In this document: in pieces, positions 1 to 8,114 of the stretch
How positions within the stretch are numbered: the stretch's first letter is position 1
How the letters are laid out: each line of letters starts with the position of its first letter
Assembly (NCBI GenBank): GCA_031292555.1
Contig: JARLGV010000098.1
Coordinates: forward strand, 62,001 to 126,000
DNA: 64,000 nucleotides
Reading direction: 5' to 3'
Origin: Fimbriimonas sp.
GTDB taxonomy: Bacteria; Armatimonadota; Fimbriimonadia; Fimbriimonadales; Fimbriimonadaceae
The notes under the pieces: model-generated
What the model was told of the DNA's origin: nothing
Seen by the model: only the letters and a program-made list of their open reading frames with translations
The model's database searches: none
Position numbers and translations under genes: made by a program

Positions 1-370
1 GTCAATAGGTACTCATGCATCGGCGCAGACAGGGATTCGCCGACGGCTCCTTGCCGTCCCGTGAATACCCAGCTTCGAGCCATCCCGCCAACCGGACAGA
101 CTTGGACGTCATACCCTTTCTGGCCGGTTGCCCTGGCGATCTTGGCCTCCAGCGCTTTCGCGGACAAAGCGAGGTCGGTTGCGCGAATCTGACTCAGGAC
201 CTTGTCCTTGATGTCCACCGGCGGATGAAGGTACGGCACCATGTAGCCCACTTTACTGGAAACGCGTTTCGGCGAGCCCATCCTGGCATTGCCCCCGTTC
301 GTAAGGACAGATTCGTCCCCTTCCCGATCCGGACTATAGATGCTCGTCCCGGCGAGCCAACGTTCAAATC
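1..370 (-). CDS. Unidentified open frame, cut by the left edge
   Basis: The minus-strand frame is open from a TGA just upstream of position 370 to the window edge and reads like real protein, with motifs such as VGYMVPYLHPP, ALEAKIARATGQKGY and PVGGMARSW. The first ATG in frame is at 281-279, so the stretch before it is either untranslated or the tail of a broken upstream frame. It directly follows the RHS remnant on the same strand, where an RHS toxin tip or immunity gene would lie. I do not recognise the family. It may be a decayed fragment. Confidence 0.4.
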
Positions 371-378
371 AAGACGAC

Positions 379-1066
379 TCACGAACGAGAGTTCCGATCG
401 TCCGACCTCAGACCCTCTCGAGTGTCGTTCAGCCGAGAATCAAGCTCGGACGCAATCAGGACGAAGTCTGTCTCATAGGAGCCGAAGCCTATCGTTAGGA
501 GGGATGCATTAATGGCAGACTCCAGCGACCAGAACAGCTTCAGGTCAGCATCTTGGTCCATTTTCACCCTCCCAGGGACGAACGCGCTCAACCCCTGGAC
601 CGCGCCGATGATAATGAAGCAATATTTTTTCCTTAGCGCCGGTGGGATCTTCGCAGCCGCCTTCCCAATGGAGGTCAGGGGATGGATTTCGAGAGGGCCC
701 TCGTGGGTGCCCTTCCAATCGATTCTGATTAGTGTAGGGCCACCGTTCGCTGGAGGAAAACGGCTGGTCAACCGCGGCCATCTCGCCAAGTGCCACATGC
801 CCCATGTCGCTGAAGTATTGGGACCAACTCCAGCCGTCGATCAGCCCACTCGGGTCGGCCCCCAACACCGGGTCGGCATCGCAGTACTCGCAAACGTTGA
901 CTCCGCCGTCAAGTCCTGACGGGTCGCGGGAGGTCCAGCGGCCGGGCTAGGTCGCGACCTTACGGGCAAGCGGCCCAAACGTGATCGTTTTTGGGTCAGC
1001 CGGCACATTCGTCGGGTTGTTGTTCACCCATGCTAGTTCGCGGGACGTGCATCCGCCAACTCGTGG
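379..1066 (-). pseudogene. RHS/YD-repeat protein C-terminal remnant
   Basis: Read on the minus strand from about 940, the frame gives GRWTSRDPSGLDGG, then EYCDADPVLGADPSGL. The second block fits the PxxxxDPxGL signature that ends RHS repeat-associated core domains and marks the autoproteolytic site before the variable C-terminal tip. The same frame continues upstream (SRELAWVNNNP, KTITFGPLARK) but is broken by TAG codons at 949-947 and 1069-1067. Downstream, coding character passes from this frame to the neighbouring one near 750-760, beside an AAAA run. From there it stays open through KAAAKIPPALRKKY and KLFWSLESAINASL to a TGA at 381-379. That tip of roughly 160 residues after DPSGL has a normal length for an RHS toxin domain, but I do not recognise its fold. 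Stop codons plus a frameshift make this a degenerating gene end without its repeat body. Confidence 0.75.
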
Positions 1067-1392
1067 CTACATGTAGTCCGTGCCTCTGTGTGGGAGTGAC
1101 TCACGTGAGAGCTTGTGGGCCCTGGCGCGGTCCACGATGGACTGATTTGTCGCCTTCTCGGAGTAGCGGTAGGCGACGGATGATCGTCCCGGCGCAAGAG
1201 ATCACTGGGTGCGGGCCTTGTGCATTGCGTGGGCTGCCATCCGGCAAGGGGAACGTAATTGATCGATGAGAACCCGCGTTTCTAAGTTGTCAACCTCTGC
1301 CAACAGGTCCGCCGGGACGATCATCCGGTATCTGCAGGTGATTAGGAGTTTGGGGCTCGGCCACGAGGTCCTTGACCTTGACTGGCGGTTGC

Positions 1393-1445
1393 GTCGGACA
1401 AGCCGACGGCTACACGGCTTCGCCGTGAGGCAGACTGTAACAGTC
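1393..1445. repeat. Three adjacent short hairpins
   Basis: Three perfect inverted repeats follow one another: GTCGG-acaag-CCGAC at 1393-1407, CACGGC-ttc-GCCGTG at 1413-1427 and GACTG-taa-CAGTC at 1433-1445. They sit in the gene-free stretch of about 1070-1494 between the RHS remnant and the ATPase. No coding signal is convincing in that stretch. The cluster could be a dispersed structured repeat or a terminator region; a copy elsewhere in the genome would decide. Confidence 0.35.
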
Positions 1446-1494
1446 AGGCCTGGCTTAGAGGCACGCCCTTAGCGTCTCCCTACAGACATATCTC

Positions 1495-1528
1495 ATACAA
1501 ATGTGGTTGTATTAAGTATAGTTGTATC
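1495..1528 (+). promoter_or_regulatory. Putative leaderless promoter/operator of the ATPase gene
   Basis: An inverted repeat ATACAA-N6-TTGTAT (1495-1512) is followed by a second TTGTAT (1522-1527). Between them lies TATAGT (1517-1522), a good -10 hexamer that ends 6 nt before the ATG at 1529. There is no Shine-Dalgarno sequence, so the transcript may begin at or next to the start codon. The -35 region is weak. The repeated TTGTAT could be a repressor site. Confidence 0.4.
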
Positions 1529-3004
1529 ATGCCCGAACCTGATCCTCGTATCATACGACCCGAGCCGTTCTTCAATCGCCGGAAGGAGTTGGCGGCGCTT
1601 GGGCGGGGTTGGGATGACGCGCCGAATGGGGCGCTGGCCATGGTGTACGGGCGTCGCAGGTTGGGTAAGACCTATTTGCTCCAGCGTTTCTTTACCGAGC
1701 CGGCAGATGTCAAGGTGAGGGTCGCCTATTATCTGGCGAGTCAGTCCACACCTGAGGGACAGCGCCTTGAGATGGCCGAACGTGTGATGGACGCGCTCTC
1801 GGACCCCTACACCTCGGTCGAGGACCTGGGTGTCTCGTGGATGGCGCTCTTGCGATACGCCTCGCGGCGCGCTCGTGAACTGGGCGACAGGGCGAGGGTG
1901 GCGCTCGTACTGGACGAGTTCCCCTACCTTGTCGATAAGTCGCCCGAACTCCCATCGATCGTCCAGGCGTGGTGGGACGCCGACGGAGTCCACTCTCCTA
2001 TCTATGCTGTGCTTTGCGGTTCGCAGCTCTCGGCGATGGCTTCCCTGGGCGAAGAAACGAAACCGCTCTATGGCCGCTTCAACGCGGGCAGGCACGTCGT
2101 CCAGCCCATGGCATTCGACGATGTGGGATGCTTCTACGACGGACGGCCTCACTATGGCGCGGCCGAAAAGCTCCTCATGTACGGCGCTCTCGGGGGAACG
2201 CCTCGTTACCATTCGATGGTCCGGACCGATCGGCCGTGGGACGAGCAGCTTGTGGACCTGCTGTTCCGGCCCGGATGTCCGCTTGAGGACGAGGTCCGCT
2301 TCCTTCTGTCGAGCGAGCAGATACGGGACGTCGCCAGTTACCAAGCGATCTTCGGGGCGGTGGCTTCCGGGAAGACCAAGCGCAGCGAGATCGCGAACGC
2401 GACGGGGGTCGGCGACAACCGCCTTTCCCATCCGCTCAACGTCTTGCAAGAACTCGGCTGGGTCGTGAAGGAGAAGCCCTTCGGCGAAACGAGTGACAGC
2501 CGTTCTTTCTATCGGGTCGCCGATCCGTTCCTCTCTTTCCACCACCGCTTCGTTAGTCGGTTAGCGAGCGCGGTCCAGTTCTCCGATCCGACCGCCGTCT
2601 TCAAGCGGGCCGTCCAGCCGCACATCGCCGACTACATGGGCCGGTTCGTCTTCGAATCGGTTTGTTCGCAGTGGATCCGGAAGCGGGCGTCCAGCGACCT
2701 CGGCCTGATCCCTACCGGCCTCGGGCGATGGTGGACCCGCGACGGCCAAGTGGAGATCGACATCGTGGCCCCGCTCGAAACCGGCGAAACCCTCTTCGGC
2801 GAGTGCAAATGGAGTGTCGACGCCCTGGTGGATTCCGACGCCCTGACTCGTCTCAAAGCAAATGCGTCTCGCGTCCCCGACCCCAAATGGCTTGCCGACC
2901 CGCGCTATGTGCTTTTCTCCGTGGGAGGCTTCACCGACCGCCTCCGCTCGATCGCCAAGAACGATCCGCGCGTCACGCTCGTCGACGGTTCGATGCTGTT
3001 TTGA
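1529..3004 (+). CDS. AAA ATPase with DUF234-type nuclease-like C-terminus
   Basis: This 491-residue protein belongs to the archaeal-type ATP-binding family (AAA_14/ATPase_2 plus DUF234). The N-terminus has a Walker A motif GRRRLGKT (41-48) and a Walker B VALVLDE (124-130), followed by a sensor-like LCGSQ. A winged-helix-like middle segment (about 290-335) is followed by a C-terminal region with E-I-D...GECKW, which resembles the E/D...ExK core of PD-(D/E)XK nucleases. Such proteins are common in archaea, scattered in bacteria, and of unproven role; mobile-element or defence functions have been suggested. The neighbours are RHS debris and a tRNA-Leu, which favours acquisition by transfer. The gene stands alone with its own promoter. 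The family call is firm, the function unknown. Confidence 0.85.
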   Translation: MPEPDPRIIRPEPFFNRRKELAALGRGWDDAPNGALAMVYGRRRLGKTYLLQRFFTEPADVKVRVAYYLASQSTPEGQRLEMAERVMDALSDPYTSVEDLGVSWMALLRYASRRARELGDRARVALVLDEFPYLVDKSPELPSIVQAWWDADGVHSPIYAVLCGSQLSAMASLGEETKPLYGRFNAGRHVVQPMAFDDVGCFYDGRPHYGAAEKLLMYGALGGTPRYHSMVRTDRPWDEQLVDLLFRPGCPLEDEVRFLLSSEQIRDVASYQAIFGAVASGKTKRSEIANATGVGDNRLSHPLNVLQELGWVVKEKPFGETSDSRSFYRVADPFLSFHHRFVSRLASAVQFSDPTAVFKRAVQPHIADYMGRFVFESVCSQWIRKRASSDLGLIPTGLGRWWTRDGQVEIDIVAPLETGETLFGECKWSVDALVDSDALTRLKANASRVPDPKWLADPRYVLFSVGGFTDRLRSIAKNDPRVTLVDGSMLF

Positions 3005-3351
3005 AGCCGTTTAGAGTCATTGCCGGATGCCGCTAGGCCCTTGCCCCCTCTCCGTGCCTTTGAGGGGTCGCGTAGCCTCCGCCTGGCATTGTAGACGGTC
3101 GAGTGGATCACCGACGCTTGGCATCGTCACAGGGGAAATTCTTCTCCCCCGCCCGTTCCGTTTCTATGCTAGGCGGTTGCGCCGGGACAAACATCCGGCG
3201 GCTACAGGACCTTGGGGGGTCGTGGCTCGCCTACGAGGGGCTGGCCTTGGTTGGCGGTTGGGCCGGGAATGGGCTCTGGCCATTACTCCACAACTCCGTC
3301 ACTCCAATGCTCCGGGGATGACGCAAGTTGCCGCTACGTAAGAGGGGGGGG
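3005..3351. other. Gene-free spacer between ATPase and tRNA-Leu
   Basis: About 350 nt without a convincing coding frame on either strand. It is G-rich on the plus strand towards the tRNA, with a run of eight G at 3344-3351 immediately next to the tRNA 3' end. I see no attachment-site duplicate of the tRNA 3' end here. Confidence 0.5.
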
Positions 3352-3437
3352 TGGTGCGCCGGAAAGGACTCGAACCTTCACGCCTTGTGAGCACATGCAC
3401 CTCAAGCATGCTTGTCTACCAATTCCAACACCGGCGC
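3352..3437 (-). tRNA. tRNA-Leu, anticodon GAG
   Basis: The minus strand folds as an 86-nt class II tRNA. The acceptor stem GCGCCGG pairs with CCGGCGC, followed by encoded ACCA. A D-arm with GGAATTGGTAGAC is followed by an anticodon stem CATGC/GCATG enclosing the loop TTGAGGT, giving anticodon GAG. A leucine-type variable arm precedes the T-arm GGTTCGAGTCC. It would decode CUC and CUU. Its 3' end faces the accessory patch at 1-3350, the side on which tRNA-integrated elements lie. Confidence 0.95.
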
Positions 3438-3481
3438 GCGAATGCCTATTTTACCATCAGCGGACGGGTGAATCTACGCAA

Positions 3482-4240
3482 TTACAATTTCCGCCGGCAG
3501 AGGTACATCGCCTCGATCTCGTCAAGACTCAAAAACCGGCGGGCCCAATGTCCGGCAGTGCCGCCGTAGACGTTATCGACCGTAAATCCTGCGTCGGTAA
3601 GCATCCTTACGACCTCGGGTGGAATGAAGAGGCGCTCGTGAACCGTCATCAACTTCTGGCCCTCGGGCAGGTCCCACTCGTCCTCGTAATTCGCTACCAT
3701 GGTTGCCGGATCGAATCGGCCGGCTTGGACATGCTCGTCCTTCATCTGGCGGATGATCGAATAGCCGTTAAGCGCGGTGAGTACGAATGGCGCGTTAGGC
3801 TTGAGACACTCTGCGATGCGCGCGAAGATCGCACCATCGTGCGCCTCCGCATCCTCTCCCCGCTCGATGAGTCCGACGCCGCCTTCGCACAAACAGATCG
3901 CCACATCGAACCGGTCTGCCAGCCGAAACGTCGTCGCATCCGCCTGGATCCATCGAACCTCCACACCGGCTGCAGCCGCCTTCCGCGTCGCTTCGGCGAG
4001 CATGCCGCTCGACAGGTCGACGCCCGTCACATTGAACCCTCGCTTCGCCAATTCGATGCTGTGGCGGCCGGTTCCGCATCCGACGTCAAGTATCGTTGCT
4101 CCGGGCAGGATTGGATAGAGAGTGAGGAGGAAGTCCACCTCGGCAAGGGTGTGCTGGGCGAACCCGTTCTGATCGTAGTGAGGCGCATGCGCGTCGAAGA
4201 ACCGCAGCCATTCACGGCTGCCGGCGGACGGGGAAGACAT
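3482..4240 (-). CDS. Class I SAM-dependent methyltransferase
   Basis: The 252-residue protein has a Rossmann methyltransferase core: motif I ILDVGCGTGRHS (about 50-61) for the SAM glycine loop, an acidic loop GVDLSSGML, a motif II region with QADATTF, and a post-core C-terminal strand pair ending GGTAGHWARRF. This layout matches the ubiquinone/menaquinone-type and Methyltransf_25 groups, but nothing fixes the substrate. It is transcribed divergently from the sugar ABC cassette with only 74 nt between the starts. Soluble, cytoplasmic. The start is an ATG at 4240. Confidence 0.85.
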   Translation of the reverse strand: MSSPSAGSREWLRFFDAHAPHYDQNGFAQHTLAEVDFLLTLYPILPGATILDVGCGTGRHSIELAKRGFNVTGVDLSSGMLAEATRKAAAAGVEVRWIQADATTFRLADRFDVAICLCEGGVGLIERGEDAEAHDGAIFARIAECLKPNAPFVLTALNGYSIIRQMKDEHVQAGRFDPATMVANYEDEWDLPEGQKLMTVHERLFIPPEVVRMLTDAGFTVDNVYGGTAGHWARRFLSLDEIEAMYLCRRKL

Positions 4241-4292
4241 GGTCTGAGGGTACCTCTCTCTGGAGCGGGTAGCGGGGTGGGCACAACTCCAT

Positions 4293-4316
4293 ACCGGAAG
4301 GCGCTACACTTCCGGT
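4293..4316 (+). promoter_or_regulatory. Inverted repeat over the -10 and start of the sugar-binding protein gene
   Basis: ACCGGAAG (4293-4300) and CTTCCGGT (4309-4316) are perfect 8-bp arms around an 8-nt spacer. The hexamer TACACT (4305-4310), a plausible -10 placed 7 nt before the second GTG (4318), lies inside the repeat. The first GTG (4315) overlaps the right arm. A repressor bound here would cover the promoter; alternatively the RNA would fold over the start codon. The gap is shared with the divergent methyltransferase gene. Confidence 0.5.
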
Positions 4317-5589
4317 GGTGAAGCGGTGCTACGTGGTTGTGGCGATCATGCTCGGTGTCTTACTTGCCGGGTGCGCGGGCAAAGGCAATCGGGGCGAAGT
4401 CACGCTGCACCTGTCCAACTGGGGCGGGGCGGACGACGACCCGGTCTACGCGCGCAAAATCGACGGTCTCTACCGTCAATTCGAACGAGAGAACCCGGGA
4501 ATAAGGCTGGAGATCGAGAGCGTGCCTGACGAATACGTTCAGAAGATGATCTTGAGCTTTGTGGCCGGTACCGCGCCGGACGTGCTTTCGCTCGACGCAT
4601 CGAGTGCCGGAGTCTTCATCAACAACGGGGTCCTCCAAGACCTTTCGCCGTTGGCTGCGGGCGACCCGACTTTCAAAGCTTCGGACTACTGGGCAAACGT
4701 GCTTGCGATCGATCAGCGCGGCAAGGCACTCTATGCGGTACCGGGCGACTTCACGCCGCTCGTGCTTTATTACAACAAGAAGCTGTTTGACCGCGCCCAT
4801 GTGCCGTATCCATCGGGAGTGTGGACGTTCCAGCAGTTCCTGGAAGTGGCCCGAAAGCTGACGCTGCGCGACTCGAGCGGACGGGTGATCCAGTACGGCT
4901 ACAACTTCACCAATTGGATGCCTGGCTGGATCGTCTGGCTATGGAACAACGGCGGCGACGTCCTGACGCCCGATGGGGGGCGCGCCAAGGGCGCCCTCGA
5001 TTCGCCCCAGAATGTGGCGTCGATCACGTTTCTCCGCGACCTCGTTCTCAAGGAGAAGGTGTCTCCCGACCTCAGCCAAACCGCCGCAACCGGCGTCGAC
5101 CCGTTCGGCAATGGCCAGACCGCGATGGAGATCAGCGGGCATTGGGAATTGACGAGTTTCAAGACCGCGCCGAAGCTGAAGCTGAGCGATGTCGGAGTGG
5201 CCCAGGCGCCGACCAACTTGCCCAAGGGGCGGACGGTGATGTACGAGGTTGGTTTTGCGATTCCGAAGCAGGCTCGCCACCCGAAGGAGTCGTGGAAGCT
5301 GATCAAATACCTCACCGGTCACCTGTATCAGCAAGCCTATCAGCAGACTGGGATCGCGGTATGTGGAAGGAAGGACGTCGCTAACGAGCGGGCGACCGAC
5401 CCGCGCGAACAGCAATTCCTGAACTTGGTCCCGACCGCAAGGGGCCCGTGGGGCGCCCAAGTGGTCGGCTATGATTTCGTCGAGCAGGAAGGCAAGAAGA
5501 TGATGGAGCGGGTCCTCGCCGGAACCGATCCCAAACAGGCGCTCTCGGAGATGGCGGACCGGATCGACAGCTACTTCAAGGTGAGATGA
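4315..5589 (+). CDS. Sugar ABC transporter substrate-binding lipoprotein
   Basis: This family 1 extracellular solute-binding protein (424 residues) has a short charged N-terminus, a hydrophobic segment and a lipobox LLAGC with the lipidated Cys at residue 20, so it is exported and membrane-anchored. The mature protein carries the usual cluster A features for sugar binding (LSNWGG, FVAGTAPDV, YYNKKLFD, GHWELTSF). Ligands in this family are oligosaccharides or sugar derivatives; the exact one cannot be read from sequence. Start choice: GTG GTG tandem at 4315/4318, and the -10 spacing favours 4318. It overlaps the following permease gene by 4 nt, so the three genes are translationally coupled. 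Confidence 0.92.
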   Translation: MVKRCYVVVAIMLGVLLAGCAGKGNRGEVTLHLSNWGGADDDPVYARKIDGLYRQFERENPGIRLEIESVPDEYVQKMILSFVAGTAPDVLSLDASSAGVFINNGVLQDLSPLAAGDPTFKASDYWANVLAIDQRGKALYAVPGDFTPLVLYYNKKLFDRAHVPYPSGVWTFQQFLEVARKLTLRDSSGRVIQYGYNFTNWMPGWIVWLWNNGGDVLTPDGGRAKGALDSPQNVASITFLRDLVLKEKVSPDLSQTAATGVDPFGNGQTAMEISGHWELTSFKTAPKLKLSDVGVAQAPTNLPKGRTVMYEVGFAIPKQARHPKESWKLIKYLTGHLYQQAYQQTGIAVCGRKDVANERATDPREQQFLNLVPTARGPWGAQVVGYDFVEQEGKKMMERVLAGTDPKQALSEMADRIDSYFKVR

Positions 5590-6467
5590 TGCGAAGAGGC
5601 AAACTCGGATACCTGTTCATCGCGCCGGCGACGTTTCATCTCGTCGTGTTCGCGATCTTTCCGATGGTGTTCAGCATCTTCCTCAGCTTCTACAAGTGGA
5701 ACCTGCTAACTTCGGAGCGCAGCTTCAACGGGTTATCGAACTACGTTTACGCATTCAAAGACCCGCTCTTTTGGAACGCGCTTTGGAATTCCACCAAGTA
5801 CGCGGCGTTAAGCGTTCCCCTCGGAATGATTGCAGGGCTTGCGGTCGCGCTGCTTGTGAACCAGAAGCTGCGCGGGGTCACGATCTTCCGCACTCTCTTC
5901 TACATTCCCGCGATCTCGTCCGGCGTCGCCATATCCATCCTCTGGATCTACATCTACATGCCGGAGACTGGGCTCATCAACTCGGTGCTCGGAATGCTCC
6001 ATATCAACAACAAGACCGACTTCCTAAAGAACGAGTCGCTGGCGATGTTTGCCCTTGTGTTCATGTCGATTTGGGTTGGGCTTGGCCCGAAAATGGTGCT
6101 CTTTCTTTCGGGATTGATCGGCATTCCGCCGTCGCTCTACGAAGCGGCAGAGCTTGACGGCGCCGGGAAGTTCCGCTCGTTTTGGAGCGTCACGTTGCCG
6201 ATGCTGATTCCCACGACGTTCTTCGTGCTCATCACGTCCACCATCGGGGCGCTTCAGGTCTTCACGCCGGTCTACATCATGACGCAGGGGGGGCCGAACG
6301 AGAAGACCGACGTTGTCGGCTACCACATCTACGTCGAGGCATGGTCGAAGTTCCTGATCGGCATCGCAAGCGCGAAGTCGTTTGTCCTGCTGCTCGTCAT
6401 TGTCCTTGTCAGCATCCTCCAGTTCCGAATCCTGCGTAACCAACTTGAGGGGTACAGCACGACGTGA
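5586..6467 (+). CDS. Sugar ABC transporter permease, MalF/UgpA type
   Basis: An inner-membrane permease of 293 residues with about six transmembrane segments and the binding-protein-dependent transport motif EAAELDGAG (186-194) followed by LP, the coupling loop that docks onto the ATPase. The first helix starts at about residue 8. The start ATG overlaps the TGA of the binding-protein gene (ATGA), and its stop overlaps the next permease, as in typical CUT1 importers. The ATPase partner is not in the window. Confidence 0.93.
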   Translation: MMRRGKLGYLFIAPATFHLVVFAIFPMVFSIFLSFYKWNLLTSERSFNGLSNYVYAFKDPLFWNALWNSTKYAALSVPLGMIAGLAVALLVNQKLRGVTIFRTLFYIPAISSGVAISILWIYIYMPETGLINSVLGMLHINNKTDFLKNESLAMFALVFMSIWVGLGPKMVLFLSGLIGIPPSLYEAAELDGAGKFRSFWSVTLPMLIPTTFFVLITSTIGALQVFTPVYIMTQGGPNEKTDVVGYHIYVEAWSKFLIGIASAKSFVLLLVIVLVSILQFRILRNQLEGYSTT

Positions 6468-7282
6468 AGAAGCTGCTTAGCTACCTGGCGATGTTGGCGC
6501 TTGCCGTGTTTCTGATGGCGCCGTTCGTGTGGATGGTGCTGGTTTCGCTGCAGCCAAACAAGGCGCCGATTCCCACTCTCGACCACGTGATTCCCGACCA
6601 CCCTGCTTGGAGCAACTATCGCCTGGTGCTCTTCGATCAGCCCAACCTGCCGGTGTGGCGCTTCTTCCTGAACTCAGCGATCGTGACGTTCTCGGTCGTC
6701 GTCGGTCAGTTGCTTGTCAGTTCGTTGGCTGCGTACGGTTTTGCCCGAATGCAGTTCAAAGGGCGGGACTGGATCTTCTACGTGTTCCTCGGTTCGCTGA
6801 TGTTCTCGGGGCCGGTGACGCAACTTCCCGTCTACCTTTTGGTGCGCAGCCTGGGCTGGCTCGACACCTACGCTGCCTTGATCGTGCCTGGCGTCAGTTC
6901 CGCATTTACCGTGTTCCTCTTGCGCCAGGCCTTCACCGCCATTCCCAACGAACTCGATGAGGCGGCGCGGATCGACGGGGCGGGAGACTTCCGAATCTAC
7001 GCCCGTGTCGTGATGCCTCTGAGTGGGGCGGCGCTTGCCACTTCGGCCGCGTTTAGCTTCTTTGCCGTTTGGACCGATTTCTTCTGGCCGCTGCTTTCCA
7101 CTAACACATCGAACATGCGCACGCTCGAAGTCGGATTATCTGTCTTCAAGACATCATATGGCAGCACGAATTGGCCGCTGCAGATGACGGCCACGGTGAT
7201 CGTGATGATCCCGTTGCTGGTTGGATTCCTTTTCAGCCAGCGTTATTTCACCAAGGGAATCATGATCGGCAGCATCAAGTAG
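6464..7282 (+). CDS. Sugar ABC transporter permease, MalG/UgpE type
   Basis: Second permease of the importer, 272 residues, with about six transmembrane segments and an EAA loop EAARIDGAG (166-174) ahead of VVMP. The 4-nt overlap with the upstream permease indicates coupled translation. The sequence ends with RYFTKGIMIGSIK, close to the conserved MalG-family end. No gene for the energising ATPase follows. A shared MsmK-like ATPase encoded elsewhere is the usual solution in such genomes. Confidence 0.93.
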   Translation: MKKLLSYLAMLALAVFLMAPFVWMVLVSLQPNKAPIPTLDHVIPDHPAWSNYRLVLFDQPNLPVWRFFLNSAIVTFSVVVGQLLVSSLAAYGFARMQFKGRDWIFYVFLGSLMFSGPVTQLPVYLLVRSLGWLDTYAALIVPGVSSAFTVFLLRQAFTAIPNELDEAARIDGAGDFRIYARVVMPLSGAALATSAAFSFFAVWTDFFWPLLSTNTSNMRTLEVGLSVFKTSYGSTNWPLQMTATVIVMIPLLVGFLFSQRYFTKGIMIGSIK

Positions 7283-7331
7283 AGAAAAGAAGGAATTGCG
7301 CGCATATGTGTCGCATAAATGGAGATGTCCC

Positions 7332-8114
7332 ATGCTGACTGACAAAGAGGTTCAACAATTCCACGCCGACGGCTACTTGCGCGGAGGTACCGTAGCTTCC
7401 GAAGAAGAGGTGGAGCTCCTTCGCTCCGAAGTTCTTCGCGTGATCGACAACCGCGACGCCCCCGGTTTTCAGCCGGTGCTGCTTCACAACATGGCGAGAG
7501 CGGAAGCGCCGGTCTGGCAGATCGTGAACATCTGGGAGGCGAGCGAAGCATTCCGCAAGCTGATCTATAACCAAAAGATCGCGGAAGAGATGTCCCAGCT
7601 GACCGGCGCGACATCGCTGCGCATTTTTCACGACCAGATCCAGTACAAGCCTGCAACTACCGGCGGCGTCAACATGTGGCATCAAGATGCGCCGCTGTGG
7701 CCGATCCTTGCCCCGATGACCGAGGTGACCGCTTGGGTCGCCCTCGACGACGTCGACGAGGAGAACGGCTGCATGAGCATGGTGCCCGGGTCGCATCGTT
7801 GGGGCAACCATATCGATTTCCTGAACACCTTCAAGACGTTCGACGACGTGCCAGCTGAGTTTGAGGGGCGGCCGATCGAAGTGCGAACCTGTCCGGTCAA
7901 GAAGGGGGAAGTGCATTTCCACCATGCCCTGACCTGGCATGGAAGCAACGCAAACCGGAGCGGACGACCCCGGCGCGCCATCGCGATCCATTTCATGACC
8001 CAAGACACGCGCTTTGTGGGGTCGGGCGACCACGTCATGAAACCGTTTGTCGAGGTCGGCGACGGCGAAGTTATGGCGGGAGAACATTTCCCGCTCGTCT
8101 ACTCGGCGACCTAG
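7332..8114 (+). CDS. Phytanoyl-CoA dioxygenase (PhyH) family protein
   Basis: An Fe(II)/2-oxoglutarate oxygenase of the PhyH family, about 260 residues. The iron-binding HxD is in WHQDAPLW and the distal His with the 2-oxoglutarate Arg region is in TWHGSNANRSGRPRR. I place the start at the ATG at 7332 because GGAG lies 7 nt upstream; a longer in-frame start at 7296 lacks a ribosome site. It sits 50 nt after the permease gene on the same strand, so it probably belongs to the importer operon and may oxidise the imported compound or a derivative. Family members hydroxylate very diverse substrates, so no substrate is claimed. Confidence 0.88.
   Translation: MLTDKEVQQFHADGYLRGGTVASEEEVELLRSEVLRVIDNRDAPGFQPVLLHNMARAEAPVWQIVNIWEASEAFRKLIYNQKIAEEMSQLTGATSLRIFHDQIQYKPATTGGVNMWHQDAPLWPILAPMTEVTAWVALDDVDEENGCMSMVPGSHRWGNHIDFLNTFKTFDDVPAEFEGRPIEVRTCPVKKGEVHFHHALTWHGSNANRSGRPRRAIAIHFMTQDTRFVGSGDHVMKPFVEVGDGEVMAGEHFPLVYSAT

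Noticed and set aside
1266-1472. Short plus-strand frame before the ATPase gene
   Set aside because: It crosses the hairpin cluster, has no recognisable features and poor composition.
3212-4321. Plus-strand frame of about 369 codons over the tRNA and methyltransferase
   Set aside because: It runs through a tRNA gene and antisense to a methyltransferase with intact motifs.
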